From: Arthrobacter sp. zg-Y238 | GTDB lineage: Bacteria > Actinomycetota > Actinomycetes > Actinomycetales > Micrococcaceae | NCBI RefSeq assembly: GCF_024385525.1 | Contig: NZ_JANFLU010000012.1 | Span: forward strand, 1 to 64,000 | Length of the DNA stretch: 64,000 bases | Direction of reading: 5' to 3' | Part shown: in pieces, positions 42,722 to 52,093 of the stretch | How the letters are laid out: every line of letters begins with the position of its first letter | Numbering within the stretch: the stretch's first letter is position 1 | Program-made: the position numbers and the translations under genes | The notes under the pieces: model-generated | Seen by the model: the letters and a program-made list of their open reading frames with translations, nothing else | The model's database searches: none | Told to the model about the DNA's origin: nothing

Positions 42722-43063
42722 ATGACACCTTCCCCCGAATCGGTTTTGACGCAACTCCGCAAGGGCACCGTGGATTACTGTGTTCTCGCCTGTCTGCGCT
42801 CCGGGGCCGCGTACGGACTGGAGATCGCCGAGCGCCTCGGGGAGCGGAAAGTCCTGTTCGCCAGCGGAGGCACGCTGTATCCGCTGCTCTCACGGCTACG
42901 ACAACAGGGGTGGGTAACCACGACGCTGGAGCCATCCCCGGTCGGACCTCCCCGCCGCTATTACCACCTCACCGATGAGGGTGAGAACGCCCTGAAGGTC
43001 TTTACCGAGACCTGGCACCTGTTCGCCGCGGACGTCACGACCATGATCAAGGAGACCCCATGA
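42722..43063 (+). CDS. PadR-family transcriptional regulator
   Basis: 113 residues with a winged helix: KGTVDYCVLACLRSGAAYGLE, then SGGTLYPLLSRLRQQGWV and the wing GPPRRYYHLTDEGENAL. These are the classic PadR s2 subfamily motifs. The stop overlaps the next start as ATGA, so it is coupled to the HAAS-domain membrane protein. PadR-HAAS pairs typically control their own expression or envelope functions in Gram-positive bacteria. Confidence 0.93.
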   Translation: MTPSPESVLTQLRKGTVDYCVLACLRSGAAYGLEIAERLGERKVLFASGGTLYPLLSRLRQQGWVTTTLEPSPVGPPRRYYHLTDEGENALKVFTETWHLFAADVTTMIKETP

Positions 43064-43539
43064 ACACCACCGAACCGATGCCTGCACTTCTGGAGGCTTA
43101 CTTCGCCGACCTCGACCGCGCCCTGATCGGCGCCGATCCGCGGGAGCGCGCTGAAACGGTCCAAGCGATGCGCGAGGATGCGGCCGAGATGCTCGCTCGG
43201 GAAGGTGCTTCGGAGAAGACTGCTGAACGTATCGTCGTCGAATTCGGGCCCGTGGAGCAGGTGGCTGCCGCCGCCACGCCGGCTCCCGCGCCAGGACCCG
43301 GTCCGACGCGTTCCTGGGCCGACATCTGGCTGCTCGTTGGCTCCATTGCGGGCTTCGTGTATTGGATGCTCCCGTTCATTGCCATCGCGATGCTCATCTG
43401 GGCGGTCTTGCGGATGAGGCGCAATACCGGAAACCGGACTCTGCAGCGGGTGGCTCTGTGGGTGTCCATTGCGGCGGTCGCGTTCTCCGTGGGGCTGTTC
43501 ATCATGCATTCCGTATCGTCCCTTTTGGGGATGAGCTGA
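43060..43539 (+). CDS. HAAS-domain (DUF1700-like) membrane protein
   Basis: 159 residues. The N-terminal helical HAAS domain (about 8-70, with ALIGADPRERAETVQAMREDA) is followed by a Pro/Ala linker and two membrane helices (about 92-113 and 130-155). It is coupled to the PadR gene by a 4-base ATGA overlap. HAAS proteins often accompany PadR regulators and membrane partners; here it may serve as a membrane-bound signalling partner of PadR. Confidence 0.82.
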   Translation: MNTTEPMPALLEAYFADLDRALIGADPRERAETVQAMREDAAEMLAREGASEKTAERIVVEFGPVEQVAAAATPAPAPGPGPTRSWADIWLLVGSIAGFVYWMLPFIAIAMLIWAVLRMRRNTGNRTLQRVALWVSIAAVAFSVGLFIMHSVSSLLGMS

Positions 43540-43569
43540 CACGAACACCGACCGCCATTCGAGGGTCCT

Positions 43570-43878
43570 CTAGAGCGGGTCAGATTCCATGGTCGTCGTT
43601 GCTTCTTCGCTCGCCTCGGCATGGCGGATAACCAGGGAGGTCGTGATCAGTAGGCCGGAGAGCAACACGCAAAGCACCACCAAGATCAGGTAGACGAACG
43701 ATATCAGCACGGCTGCAGGTGCTGATTCCCAGAGCACGGGGATCAGACTGACGCTCCGGCTATCTCCGATGCCGAAGTTCCTGTTGATGAATGGACCCAG
43801 AACAATTAGAACGACGGCGGCGAGACCGAGCCGGGTTCCGAACCTCATCGTTGATTTGGCCAGCGCTGGACCGGACAT
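43570..43878 (-). CDS. Small membrane protein, function unknown
   Basis: 102 residues with two membrane helices (about 15-33 and 50-78) and a polar acidic C-terminus. ATG 43878 has AGGAG 6-10 bases upstream; the frame stays open further upstream without support. It is convergent with the HAAS gene. Not recognised. Confidence 0.6.
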   Translation of the reverse strand: MSGPALAKSTMRFGTRLGLAAVVLIVLGPFINRNFGIGDSRSVSLIPVLWESAPAAVLISFVYLILVVLCVLLSGLLITTSLVIRHAEASEEATTTMESDPL

Positions 43879-43986
43879 CTCGCTCCTAGGGGTTGGCCGG
43901 AGGTTCATGCAACAAACTGCATTTGCTTTGAGTATGGGTGCACTCTGCGGCGGTATCAATGCTGCACGCGGGTACCCCTAGGGGGA

Positions 43987-44835
43987 TTATGCGAGGTTGC
44001 CTGGGTCAACCGCCAGGACGAGCTCCACGTGGTCCTGCCCGAGGACGTAACGGAATCGGCTGAAATCCGGCACCAGTTCCTGCTCCACAAGGGTTCTCGT
44101 CAGGTATTCGACCGCCGCAGCGTAAGCCGCCATCGTGGGCACTGCGGGTAGGGCCACGCTGAACTCCCGGCGGCCGGGGAGGTGCAGGACGGAGGCGTTG
44201 CCGGGAAGCGGGTGCAGGGCACCATCTGCGGGAAGGTCCACGGCGATAATCCAGTCCGGCCCCTGAGGCGTCTTCGCTTTCTCCTTATCCTCCTCGGTCT
44301 GGAGGGCGTACTGGCACCAGGGCGGCCCGGCGACGTCCACGCCCGCGTCCACGAGTTCGCGCCGCAGTGCCTCCGCTGCCGTACGGACCCGCTTTGGCAG
44401 CATCACGCCGTCCGATGCGGCTGTTTCACCCGGCACCTGGCGGATTACCGCCGCAGCCGGGGGCGTGTCCCGGGCATCGGCCCGCGGCCACCCGGTGGCG
44501 AGTTGCCAGGCCTGGGCCATGGCGTTGTCCTCCTGGCTTCGTTCACGCGTCAATTCGGTCTGATGCTCGGTGAGGATTTCGGGCAGCAGATCGGGATTGG
44601 CCAGTATGGTCCGGATCTCACTGATGCTCACCGCTGCCCGGCGCAGGGCCATGATCAGCAGAGCGCGGTGCGTCTGGTCGAAGGTGTAGCCGCGGTACCC
44701 GGTTTCCTCGTCGATCTGGGTTGGTTCCAGAAGGCCCTGACGGTGGTAGTAGCGCAGGGTCTGCGCCGGGAGTCCGGTCATCTGGGCGAAATCGCCGATA
44801 GAGAGAAGGGGTCGCTGGGTCATGGAATCAACCAT
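43987..44835 (-). CDS. MerR-family transcriptional regulator
   Basis: 282 residues. The MerR DNA-binding domain covers about 9-80 (LSIGDFAQMTGLPAQTLRYY, then YRGYTFDQTHRALLIMALRR). The long C-terminal part has an effector-binding (GyrI-like) appearance, with beta strands and a charged EEDKEKAK loop. ATG 44835 has AGAGG upstream; ATG 44823 is an alternative. It is divergent from the deoxyribosyltransferase-like gene across about 150 bases. Effector unknown. Confidence 0.88.
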   Translation of the reverse strand: MVDSMTQRPLLSIGDFAQMTGLPAQTLRYYHRQGLLEPTQIDEETGYRGYTFDQTHRALLIMALRRAAVSISEIRTILANPDLLPEILTEHQTELTRERSQEDNAMAQAWQLATGWPRADARDTPPAAAVIRQVPGETAASDGVMLPKRVRTAAEALRRELVDAGVDVAGPPWCQYALQTEEDKEKAKTPQGPDWIIAVDLPADGALHPLPGNASVLHLPGRREFSVALPAVPTMAAYAAAVEYLTRTLVEQELVPDFSRFRYVLGQDHVELVLAVDPGNLA

Positions 44836-44986
44836 GAGGCCTCTAGTAGGTAGAAGGTCAAACCGGGCGCCGCCCGCCGATGTGTGAGTGGCAACGCTAC
44901 GTGGCTGCTGCGCACAGATAGGGGCATTTATGAGTGCCGGCTCAGTAAGGAACAATGGCCGCAGTTCCAATCAGGAGGGAGAAGCT

Positions 44987-45409
44987 TTGAAAAGGTTCTA
45001 TGTTGCGTCGAGCTTCAGAAATATCGTCAACGTGCGGTACGTCGCGCAAGCCCTGGAAAGCAAGGGCTACGTCAACGCGTACGACTGGACGCAGAACGCG
45101 TCAGTGCGCGATGCGGGCACGGCCACCCTCGATGATCTGCGCTCCATCGGGCAGCAGGAGAGAGATGCAGTGATGGGGGCCGACGTCGTCGTTATCCTGC
45201 TTCCGGGCGGGAAGGGCACGCATGTTGAGCTTGGCATCGCAATCGCTCAAGGCAGAAGGACAATCCTGCATTCCGCGGACGGGGACATCAATAACCCCGA
45301 GACCACCAGCACGTTCTACCACCTACCCGAGGTGGAGAAGTGCCACGGAACGCTGGACGACCTCCTGGCCGTGATCGTCGGCCGGGAAGTGCCCGTTGCC
45401 TCGGCCTGA
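44987..45409 (+). CDS. Nucleoside 2-deoxyribosyltransferase-like protein
   Basis: 140 residues. It opens KRFYVASSFRN, resembling the substrate-binding loop of the nucleoside deoxyribosyltransferase fold, with GADVVVILLPGGKGTHVELG carrying the likely catalytic Glu and ribose-binding region. The TTG start at 44987 is chosen because a perfect AGGAGG lies 8 bases upstream and homology starts there; longer ATG starts lack support. Members act on nucleosides or serve as sensors of nucleotide-derived signals. The substrate is unknown, and it stands alone. Confidence 0.78.
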   Translation: MKRFYVASSFRNIVNVRYVAQALESKGYVNAYDWTQNASVRDAGTATLDDLRSIGQQERDAVMGADVVVILLPGGKGTHVELGIAIAQGRRTILHSADGDINNPETTSTFYHLPEVEKCHGTLDDLLAVIVGREVPVASA

Positions 45410-45464
45410 CTCGTTTCTGTCGCGGTGAGGGACCCTCCTACGCACAGCGGACGTCATGCTCGCT

Positions 45465-45878
45465 TCAGGCTACGAAGATGCAGAACGGATGACCGGCCGG
45501 ATCGGCGTAAACGTACAACGGCTCGTTCAGGTCGTCCGTACGGTCGAAGCGGAGCTCTGCCCCCAACGCCAACGCCCTGGAGTGATGATGCTCGAGTGTC
45601 TCCCGGTCAGGGACTGTCAGGTCGAGGTGCATCTGCATCGGCACATCAGGCAGCGGCCATGTTGTCCTCTTCAAATGGTCAACGTGCTGAAAAGCAAGCT
45701 TGCGGCCGCCCTGTCCATCAGTGAGAACGAGCCAATCGACGTCGTCAGGCATGCCCTCACCCACGGGCTCATCTCCTGGCCGGTACTGGAGCCCGAGCAG
45801 GTGGCGGTAGAACTCAGCCAGTCCTCGCACATCAGTAGTGTCGAGAACCATGTGAAGCACCTGAGGGAATACGCTCAT
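45465..45878 (-). CDS. VOC/glyoxalase-family protein
   Basis: 137 residues with two beta-alpha-beta3 modules: LHMVLDTTDVRGLAEFYRHL at the start and HLDLTVPDRETLEHHHSRA in the middle, ending in YADPAGHPFCIFV, the typical last strand with its metal-ligand region. Such proteins act in small-molecule modification or resistance. No partner gene is evident. Confidence 0.87.
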   Translation of the reverse strand: MSVFPQVLHMVLDTTDVRGLAEFYRHLLGLQYRPGDEPVGEGMPDDVDWLVLTDGQGGRKLAFQHVDHLKRTTWPLPDVPMQMHLDLTVPDRETLEHHHSRALALGAELRFDRTDDLNEPLYVYADPAGHPFCIFVA

Positions 45879-45931
45879 GGGCCGAGACTAACGATCATCA
45901 AGGTTCCCTGGCCAGCCTTCGCCACACCACA

Positions 45932-46894
45932 TCAAGCCGCCGGCATCGGTGCTACCCGCTGGCGTGTTTCGGATCGTAGTCCCAGATAGGTGCCGGTAAT
46001 GATGAGTGCGGCGCCGAGGATGCCCAGAAGCGTGAGGGTTTCCCGGCCGATAGTGGTTCCGATAAGAACGGCCCAGATGGGTTCGGTTCCCATCAGGAGG
46101 CTAACCCGGGAGGCGGATGTTTGTTGAATGGCCCAGGTCTGGATGAGGAAAGCGAACACGCTGCACGCCAGCCCAAGGTAGAGCACGCCCATCCATTCGC
46201 CCGCATCGAAGCTGTGCACTGCCTGAAGCACACCTTGGTAATCGGCGCAGGTATAGACGACGGCGCAGACCGCGCTTTGGGCCAGGGTCAAATTCAGCGC
46301 GCTGTAACCTCGGCCCCGGGTAAGGGCGGAGACCGCGGTGACGTGGATGGACCGTACGACGGCTGCGGCCAGCACGAGCATGTCCCCAAGCGTCGGTGCC
46401 GCGAATCCGTCGCCGGAGACAAGAAGGCACACGCCCACGACAGCGACGACGCCCGCGATGAATACCGTGCGCGGCACCCGCACCCGGAAGCCAACGCTTT
46501 CAGTGAGTGGGGTGAAAACAACGACGAGACTGATGATCAGCCCGGCGTTCGTCGCGCTGGTGCCGGCGATCCCGTGGGTTTCGAGGATGAGTACCGCGGC
46601 CTGGGTGAGACCCAGGACGACGCCGACTATGAGTTCGCGGCGCACGGCCCGGCGGCGTTTCCAGATCAGCCAGATCAAGGCCAGTGCCAGCGTGGTGATG
46701 AGAAAACGCAGAGAGAGGATGACGGTGACGCCGACCGTGTCGGTGAGGGTTTTGGCTGCAAGGTAGCTGCTGCCCCACGCGATAGCGACCAAGAGCAGGA
46801 ACAGGTCCACCCTGCGCGCAGCGACAAGTGAGGAGAGCGGGCGACGTCGTTCGTCGCGTATGGGAGGGGCGGGAGCGGGGCGTGGGGAGGGCAC
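45932..46894 (-). CDS. EamA/DMT-family transporter
   Basis: 320 residues with ten membrane helices in two EamA repeats, each with the GSSYLAAK-like and WAVLIGTTIG-like conserved helix-3/4 motifs. It opens with GTG and a Pro-rich cytoplasmic tail. It is divergent from a LysR gene across about 70 bases, the standard layout for LysR-controlled exporters, so it probably exports a metabolite or amino acid. Confidence 0.88.
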   Translation of the reverse strand: MPSPRPAPAPPIRDERRRPLSSLVAARRVDLFLLLVAIAWGSSYLAAKTLTDTVGVTVILSLRFLITTLALALIWLIWKRRRAVRRELIVGVVLGLTQAAVLILETHGIAGTSATNAGLIISLVVVFTPLTESVGFRVRVPRTVFIAGVVAVVGVCLLVSGDGFAAPTLGDMLVLAAAVVRSIHVTAVSALTRGRGYSALNLTLAQSAVCAVVYTCADYQGVLQAVHSFDAGEWMGVLYLGLACSVFAFLIQTWAIQQTSASRVSLLMGTEPIWAVLIGTTIGRETLTLLGILGAALIITGTYLGLRSETRQRVAPMPAA

Positions 46895-46966
46895 CCCGCA
46901 AGTCTTATGGCAATGTACCCGTAAGACGAGAGGGCATTTGATGAACTAATGGTTTAGATTCCCCTT

Positions 46967-47863
46967 ATGGATCTCCACCAGTTGCGGTTGCTTAGGGAGT
47001 TGGGCGAGCGGGGAAGCCTTGCCGCCGTCGCCCGCGCGCTCCATGTCTCTCCGTCAGCCGTGTCGCAGCAACTCACGGCGTTGCAGCGTCGAGTCGAGGT
47101 TCCTCTGACCGAACGACGGGGACGGAATCTTGTCCTGACCGGTGCCGGTCAGGCCTTGGCCCGAGCTGCTGTCGATATCAGCGTTGCCATGCGCTCCGCT
47201 GAGCAGGCCGTCAGCCACTATCTCCAAGACCCCCGCGCGACGGTGAGCCTCTGCGCGTTCAACAGTGCGGGCCTGACCTACTTCGGCCCCCTGCTCCAGG
47301 CCCTATCCGGTGAGGGCAGCCCGCGGCTGATCTGCTCCGACCGGGATGTGGGGCAGGAAGAGTTCCCATCCCTGACCGCGGATTACGACCTGGTCATCGC
47401 GCACCGCCTCGAGCACAGCACGCCGTGGCCCGAAACCATCACCGTCCTGCCGCTGGTGCGCGAGCCCCTGGACGTCGCCATGTCAGAACAACACCGGCTC
47501 GCCAACGCATCAAGCGTCAGCATCGCCGACCTCATCGATGAAGAATGGGTGTCCGTTCAGGACGGATTTCCGCTCATGCCTGCTCTGCAGGCGATTGCCG
47601 TTCACGCCGGCCAACCCCTCAACGTCACGCACCGGATCAACGAGTTCTTCATCGGGGCCGCGATCGTCTCCGCCGGACCTGCCATCGCACTGATGCCCCG
47701 CCACACCGCCTCCCCGCCGCCTGGCAGCGGAATTGTTCTCAAACCAATCCGCGATCTACCGCTGGCCAGGCGCGTTGATGTCCTCTGCCGTCCAGAAGCC
47801 CTCCACAGGACCGCAGTCCAACAGGTCGTCACCGCTCTTCGGCGGACGCGGGCCGGTAAATAG
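46967..47863 (+). CDS. LysR-family transcriptional regulator
   Basis: 298 residues. N-terminal HTH (LRLLRELGERGSLAAVARAL, then SPSAVSQQLTALQRRVEVPL) and an effector-binding domain with two alpha/beta lobes. It is divergent from the EamA transporter and precedes the amino acid permease by 87 bases on the same strand, so either could be its target. Confidence 0.92.
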   Translation: MDLHQLRLLRELGERGSLAAVARALHVSPSAVSQQLTALQRRVEVPLTERRGRNLVLTGAGQALARAAVDISVAMRSAEQAVSHYLQDPRATVSLCAFNSAGLTYFGPLLQALSGEGSPRLICSDRDVGQEEFPSLTADYDLVIAHRLEHSTPWPETITVLPLVREPLDVAMSEQHRLANASSVSIADLIDEEWVSVQDGFPLMPALQAIAVHAGQPLNVTHRINEFFIGAAIVSAGPAIALMPRHTASPPPGSGIVLKPIRDLPLARRVDVLCRPEALHRTAVQQVVTALRRTRAGK

Positions 47864-47950
47864 TGCTCGACTACTTGCCTCAACGCTTTTGGTGCAGCGG
47901 ATTTCGCCAAAGTAGTTGCGCAGGGACGACAAACAGAATCCAATAGCCCC

Positions 47951-49294
47951 ATGACGAAGGAACCCGGCACGGCCACATCAGACACACAGCCCGGGCTGAA
48001 GCGGGCAATCGGCGTGCCGCTGCTGTTCGCATTTATCGTGGGCGACACCCTTGGTGCCGGCATCTACACCCTCGTGGGTACCATGGCCGCCGACGTCGGT
48101 GGCGCGATCTGGATACCCCTCCTCATCGCACTGGTCGTCGCGCTACTTACTGCCGCGACATACGCGGAACTGATCACCAAGTACCCGCACGCCGGAGGAG
48201 CCGCCCGCTACGCCGACCGGGCTTTTGGCATCCCCTACGTGTCATTCCTCGTCGGATTCCTGATGATGGCCTCAGGAATCACCACAGCCGCTGCCCTCGC
48301 GAACGCCTTCGCGGGCGATTACCTCACCGCACTCATTGACGTGCCGTCCGCCCCCGCAGCGGTCGCGTTCATCATCTTGCTGACCTTGATCAACCTTCGC
48401 GGCGTCCGGGAGTCCCTCGCCGCGAACCTCGTAGCTTCTGTCATCGAGGTATCCGGCCTCGTCCTCGTCATCGTCGTGGCCGCCATCGTCCTCGCCTCCG
48501 GCAACGGGGAACCCGCCCGGCTCCTCGAGTTCGCGCCGGACGTACCGCCGTTCCAAGGCGCCTTCGCCGCATCGATCGTCGCGTTTTTCTCTTTCCTGGG
48601 CTTCGAGGCGGCAGCAAACATGGCCGAGGAAGTACGTAACCCATCCAAGGCCTACCCTCGCGCACTGTTCGGTGCTATCTGCACCGCTGGGGTCGTCTAC
48701 CTCCTCATCGCTCTCGGTGCGGTCATTGTCATGCCCCCGGCCGAACTGGCCGATTCCACGGGACCTCTGCTCGACGTCGTCGCCGCCAGCGGCATCGGAA
48801 TCCCGCCCGGACTATTCAGCATCATCGCCCTGATCGCCATTGCCAACGGAGCACTGCTGTTCATGGTCATGGCCAGCCGTGTCGGCTACGGATTGGCAGA
48901 AGCAGAACTGCTCCCTCACGCCTTCGCTCGGGTGCTGCCAGGCCGTCGCACTCCCTGGGTCTCCATTGTTGTGGTTGCCGGACTGACGATCGTCCTTACC
49001 CTCCTCGGAAATGTCGCCACATTGGCCGAAACCACCGTGCTGCTCCTACTCCTGGTGTTCCTTTCTGCCAACGTCAGCGTCCTCGTCCTCAAAAAGGACA
49101 AAGTGGACCACGACCACTTCTCAGCCCCACGATTTCTGCCGATTCTCGCGATCATTGCGAGCATCGCACTCCTCACACAACAAAGCGGGATTGTCTGGCT
49201 CGGCGCCGCCGCCTACGCAGTGGTCGGATCCTTGTTGTTCCTCGCTGCCAGAGCCGGGCGTAAACGCCAGGAACGCGTGAACGCTAGTAGCTAA
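47951..49294 (+). CDS. APC-superfamily amino acid permease
   Basis: 447 residues with 12 membrane helices. Helix 1 has the APC motif AFIVGDTLGAGIYTLVG, and the helix-6 region FFSFLGFEAAANMAEEVRNPSK is diagnostic. It likely imports an amino acid or amine with protons. It lies downstream of the LysR gene and ends 4 bases inside the convergent DUF3500 gene. Confidence 0.92.
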   Translation: MTKEPGTATSDTQPGLKRAIGVPLLFAFIVGDTLGAGIYTLVGTMAADVGGAIWIPLLIALVVALLTAATYAELITKYPHAGGAARYADRAFGIPYVSFLVGFLMMASGITTAAALANAFAGDYLTALIDVPSAPAAVAFIILLTLINLRGVRESLAANLVASVIEVSGLVLVIVVAAIVLASGNGEPARLLEFAPDVPPFQGAFAASIVAFFSFLGFEAAANMAEEVRNPSKAYPRALFGAICTAGVVYLLIALGAVIVMPPAELADSTGPLLDVVAASGIGIPPGLFSIIALIAIANGALLFMVMASRVGYGLAEAELLPHAFARVLPGRRTPWVSIVVVAGLTIVLTLLGNVATLAETTVLLLLLVFLSANVSVLVLKKDKVDHDHFSAPRFLPILAIIASIALLTQQSGIVWLGAAAYAVVGSLLFLAARAGRKRQERVNASS

Positions 49295-50568
49295 CGAGGC
49301 GGGCCGCCGTTGGGCGGGGTGCCGCCGCCGGGTGGTCCGCCGGCGGGACCGCTGCCGCCGCCCATACCGGAGGCCGTTTGCTGCGTCACGCTGTTGGCAT
49401 AGTCGTTTGTGGGGTCGCGGTAGATGGTGTGGACGTGTCCCCAGCCGGAGGTGGACACTCCGTCGACATCTGCGCCTGCCGAGCCCTGCTGCGCCTGGAA
49501 GGCGACATAAACGTTCGGCCCAGAGATCGAGAACGAGATTCCGTCCCCGGAGCTCATGTCGTATGTGGTCTCACCGGACCACGCGATGACGGTGTCATCG
49601 AGTGTGGCTTCGATCTTCGCCCGGGAGCCGGCTGTGGTCTGCTCGTCAGCAATGCCGGACCAGTTCGCGATGAGATCGAGGAGCAACTGCTTCTGCGCGT
49701 CGGTCAGATCGGCGCCGGTGAGGCCGGCTCCGGCGTCGAAATCACAGGCATCGCCAGGTGCACACATGCTGACGTCGCCCGACGTGAGCGTCGCCTGCTG
49801 TTCCCCCGTCAAGCTGTCAAAGAATGCGAACGCATCGGTGTAGATGCCGTCGAACGGCCGCACTTCGTTGCCGTTGGCGTCGGTGTAAACGGCAGGCTGC
49901 ACACCGAGGTGGGTGGGAGCGAACGTGATCGCGTCCATCGCGCCATCGAGGGTCGCGTTGATGCCGAGGTGGTGGCCGCCGAACTGCACTTCGAAGGCGC
50001 CGGTGTCGGACGGGTCACCGAAGAAGGCGATGTAGTACTGGCCGAGGGACTGCTCGGTGCTGCTGCTGTTCTGCTGCAGGTACTCGTCGCCACCCATAAT
50101 TCCGGACACCGTGTCGTACGCCTCGTCGCTAAGCAGTGCCTGCAGGACCGCCAATGCTGCGGTCTTCTGCTCGTCGGTCAGGTCGGCGAGATTCAGGCCG
50201 GCACGCTGGACGAATGTCACGGGAAAGTTTGACCAGGACGTCGTCTTCGTCGCGTCGTCGTAGTCATACAGGACCGTATCGCGCTGCTCGTCGCTGAGCG
50301 TCGCCAGGAAGGCCTCAGCGGCAGCTGCCGTCGAGGAAATCGTCCCCTGGGTTGTCGTCGACGACGTCATTTTCGGGTCCGCGGCCGTGCTGCTGCTCGA
50401 ATCACTCGTAGCAGAGGGGGATGCCGTGCCGGAGGTGGGAGCGACGTCGGCCGCGCAGCCGGTCAGGGCGAGGCCGCCTGCCAGGAGGAGCGAGACGGCC
50501 CGCAGGGCGCGCCGTCGTACCAACGACGACGCCGCGGGCAGGGTATCGGTGGTTCTGGATGACCTCAT
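49291..50568 (-). CDS. DUF3500 lipoprotein
   Basis: 425 residues. The signal peptide ends in lipobox LTGC with C38. A Ser/Thr linker leads to the DUF3500 domain (about 75-395), whose characteristic segments include WSNFPVTFVQRAGL and GWGHVHTIYRDPTNDYA. The last 25 residues are Gly/Pro-rich and unstructured. It should be attached to the outer face of the membrane. DUF3500 has no assigned activity that I know of. The 3' end overlaps the permease gene by 4 bases. Confidence 0.9.
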   Translation of the reverse strand: MRSSRTTDTLPAASSLVRRRALRAVSLLLAGGLALTGCAADVAPTSGTASPSATSDSSSSTAADPKMTSSTTTQGTISSTAAAAEAFLATLSDEQRDTVLYDYDDATKTTSWSNFPVTFVQRAGLNLADLTDEQKTAALAVLQALLSDEAYDTVSGIMGGDEYLQQNSSSTEQSLGQYYIAFFGDPSDTGAFEVQFGGHHLGINATLDGAMDAITFAPTHLGVQPAVYTDANGNEVRPFDGIYTDAFAFFDSLTGEQQATLTSGDVSMCAPGDACDFDAGAGLTGADLTDAQKQLLLDLIANWSGIADEQTTAGSRAKIEATLDDTVIAWSGETTYDMSSGDGISFSISGPNVYVAFQAQQGSAGADVDGVSTSGWGHVHTIYRDPTNDYANSVTQQTASGMGGGSGPAGGPPGGGTPPNGGPPR

Positions 50569-50860
50569 GTGAACACAGTAGAAAAAGCGCCTTGCCGTTC
50601 GCTTCCTAGTTGCTGAGAGCCTTCTGAAACCGTGTGTCGAGTATCCGGAAACGGGCCGGCTTACGCGTCAACACGGCTCAGCGTTCCGCCCCCTAATGAA
50701 AGGGAGAAGACGTCTTCCATATACGATAAGCAGACTTAGCTTTGACGGCGGCCAGCCGGAAATGCATACAGCAGCGGACCTGCACCCCGGCCAAACGGGG
50801 CGGACCCGGTGCAGTTCGTTAATATGACATGGACTACGTCCGCCGATATGAAAGTGAATT

Positions 50861-51976
50861 ATGGAAGACGCCGTTATGACGGGTACCAGTGTGGATTCGA
50901 GTGGAGAAGGCAAACACCGGCCAGCTGGCCCGGCCCGCCAGCGGCACCTCAGCGACTTCACGGCTTTGACCCGGCAGATCCAGGAAGCCGGGTATATGCG
51001 CCGGAACTACGGCTACTACTGGGCCAAGCTGATCGGGGTAACCCTGATTGGTCTGGTGCTGGCCCTGGCTTTCATCCTGCTGGGGGACACCTGGTGGCAG
51101 ATGGTGACCGCGGTGGTGCTGGCGTTGCTGATGACGCAGATCGCGTTCCTGGGACACGACGCCGCACACCGGCAGATCTTCGTGTCGCCGAAGTGGAATG
51201 AGTGGGTCTCGCTGATCGTGGTTAATCTCTTTGCCGGCATGGGCCTTGGCTGGTGGAATTCAAAACACAGCAAGCATCATGCTGCACCGAACAAGATCGG
51301 CACGGACCCGGACATCGCTCCCGGCGTCCTGGCCTTCACTCCCGAGGCGGCCGAAGCGCGCAAGAACCGTTTCACGCGCTGGCTTGCCACCAAACAGGGT
51401 TACTTTTTCTTCCCGCTGCTCCTGCTCGAGGGCGTCAACCTGCATGTGCAGGGCATTAAACGGGTGCTGGGACGGGGCCGGATCAAGCGGCGGTGGGTGG
51501 AACTTAGCTTCATCACTGTGCGCCTGGTCAGTTACGTGGCGCTGGTCTTCGCCGTGCTTTCACCGGGCAAGGGCGCAGCATTCATCGGCGTCCAGCTCGC
51601 CGTCTTCGGGCTGTATATGGGTATTTCCTTCGCCCCGAACCACATCGGCATGCCGATCGCGCCCCGGGAAGCGGGCATCGATTTCCTGCGCCGCCAGGTC
51701 TTGATGAGCCGTAACATCACCGGCGGCCGGTGGGTGGATACCTTTATGGGAGGTCTGAACTTCCAGGTGGAGCACCACCTGTTTCCCTCCATGTCCCGCC
51801 CGAATCTGCGAAAAGTTGCCCCGCTGGTCCGCCAGTACTGTGACCAGCTGGGGGTGCGGTACACCGAAACCGGGTTTGGCCAGTCCCTGAAGGACGTCAC
51901 CGCCTATATCAACAGGGTGGGCCGCGGCGGCGTCGATACGTGGGCATGCCCGCTGGCCAGCACGCACCGCGTGTAG
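50861..51976 (+). CDS. Fatty-acid desaturase (acyl-CoA/acyl-lipid type)
   Basis: 371 residues with four main membrane helices. The three His boxes of the diiron desaturases are present: GHDAAH (99-103), HSKHH (136-140) and QVEHH near 305, with HLFPSMSRPNL next to the last. It should introduce a double bond in a membrane fatty acid using O2 and an electron donor. The alternative start ATG 50876 has GGAAG upstream. It stands alone; a 292-base gap upstream holds no other gene. Confidence 0.93.
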   Translation: MEDAVMTGTSVDSSGEGKHRPAGPARQRHLSDFTALTRQIQEAGYMRRNYGYYWAKLIGVTLIGLVLALAFILLGDTWWQMVTAVVLALLMTQIAFLGHDAAHRQIFVSPKWNEWVSLIVVNLFAGMGLGWWNSKHSKHHAAPNKIGTDPDIAPGVLAFTPEAAEARKNRFTRWLATKQGYFFFPLLLLEGVNLHVQGIKRVLGRGRIKRRWVELSFITVRLVSYVALVFAVLSPGKGAAFIGVQLAVFGLYMGISFAPNHIGMPIAPREAGIDFLRRQVLMSRNITGGRWVDTFMGGLNFQVEHHLFPSMSRPNLRKVAPLVRQYCDQLGVRYTETGFGQSLKDVTAYINRVGRGGVDTWACPLASTHRV

Positions 51977-52093
51977 TTCGTAAACCCTGCCGCGCCTACG
52001 CGCGGGCCGGCGTCGCCTCTGCCTGGGAAACCAGACTCCGTACTGCGACGGCGGCCCGCGGGGCAGCGGACGCCCTGCAAGAATGTTCCGGTG

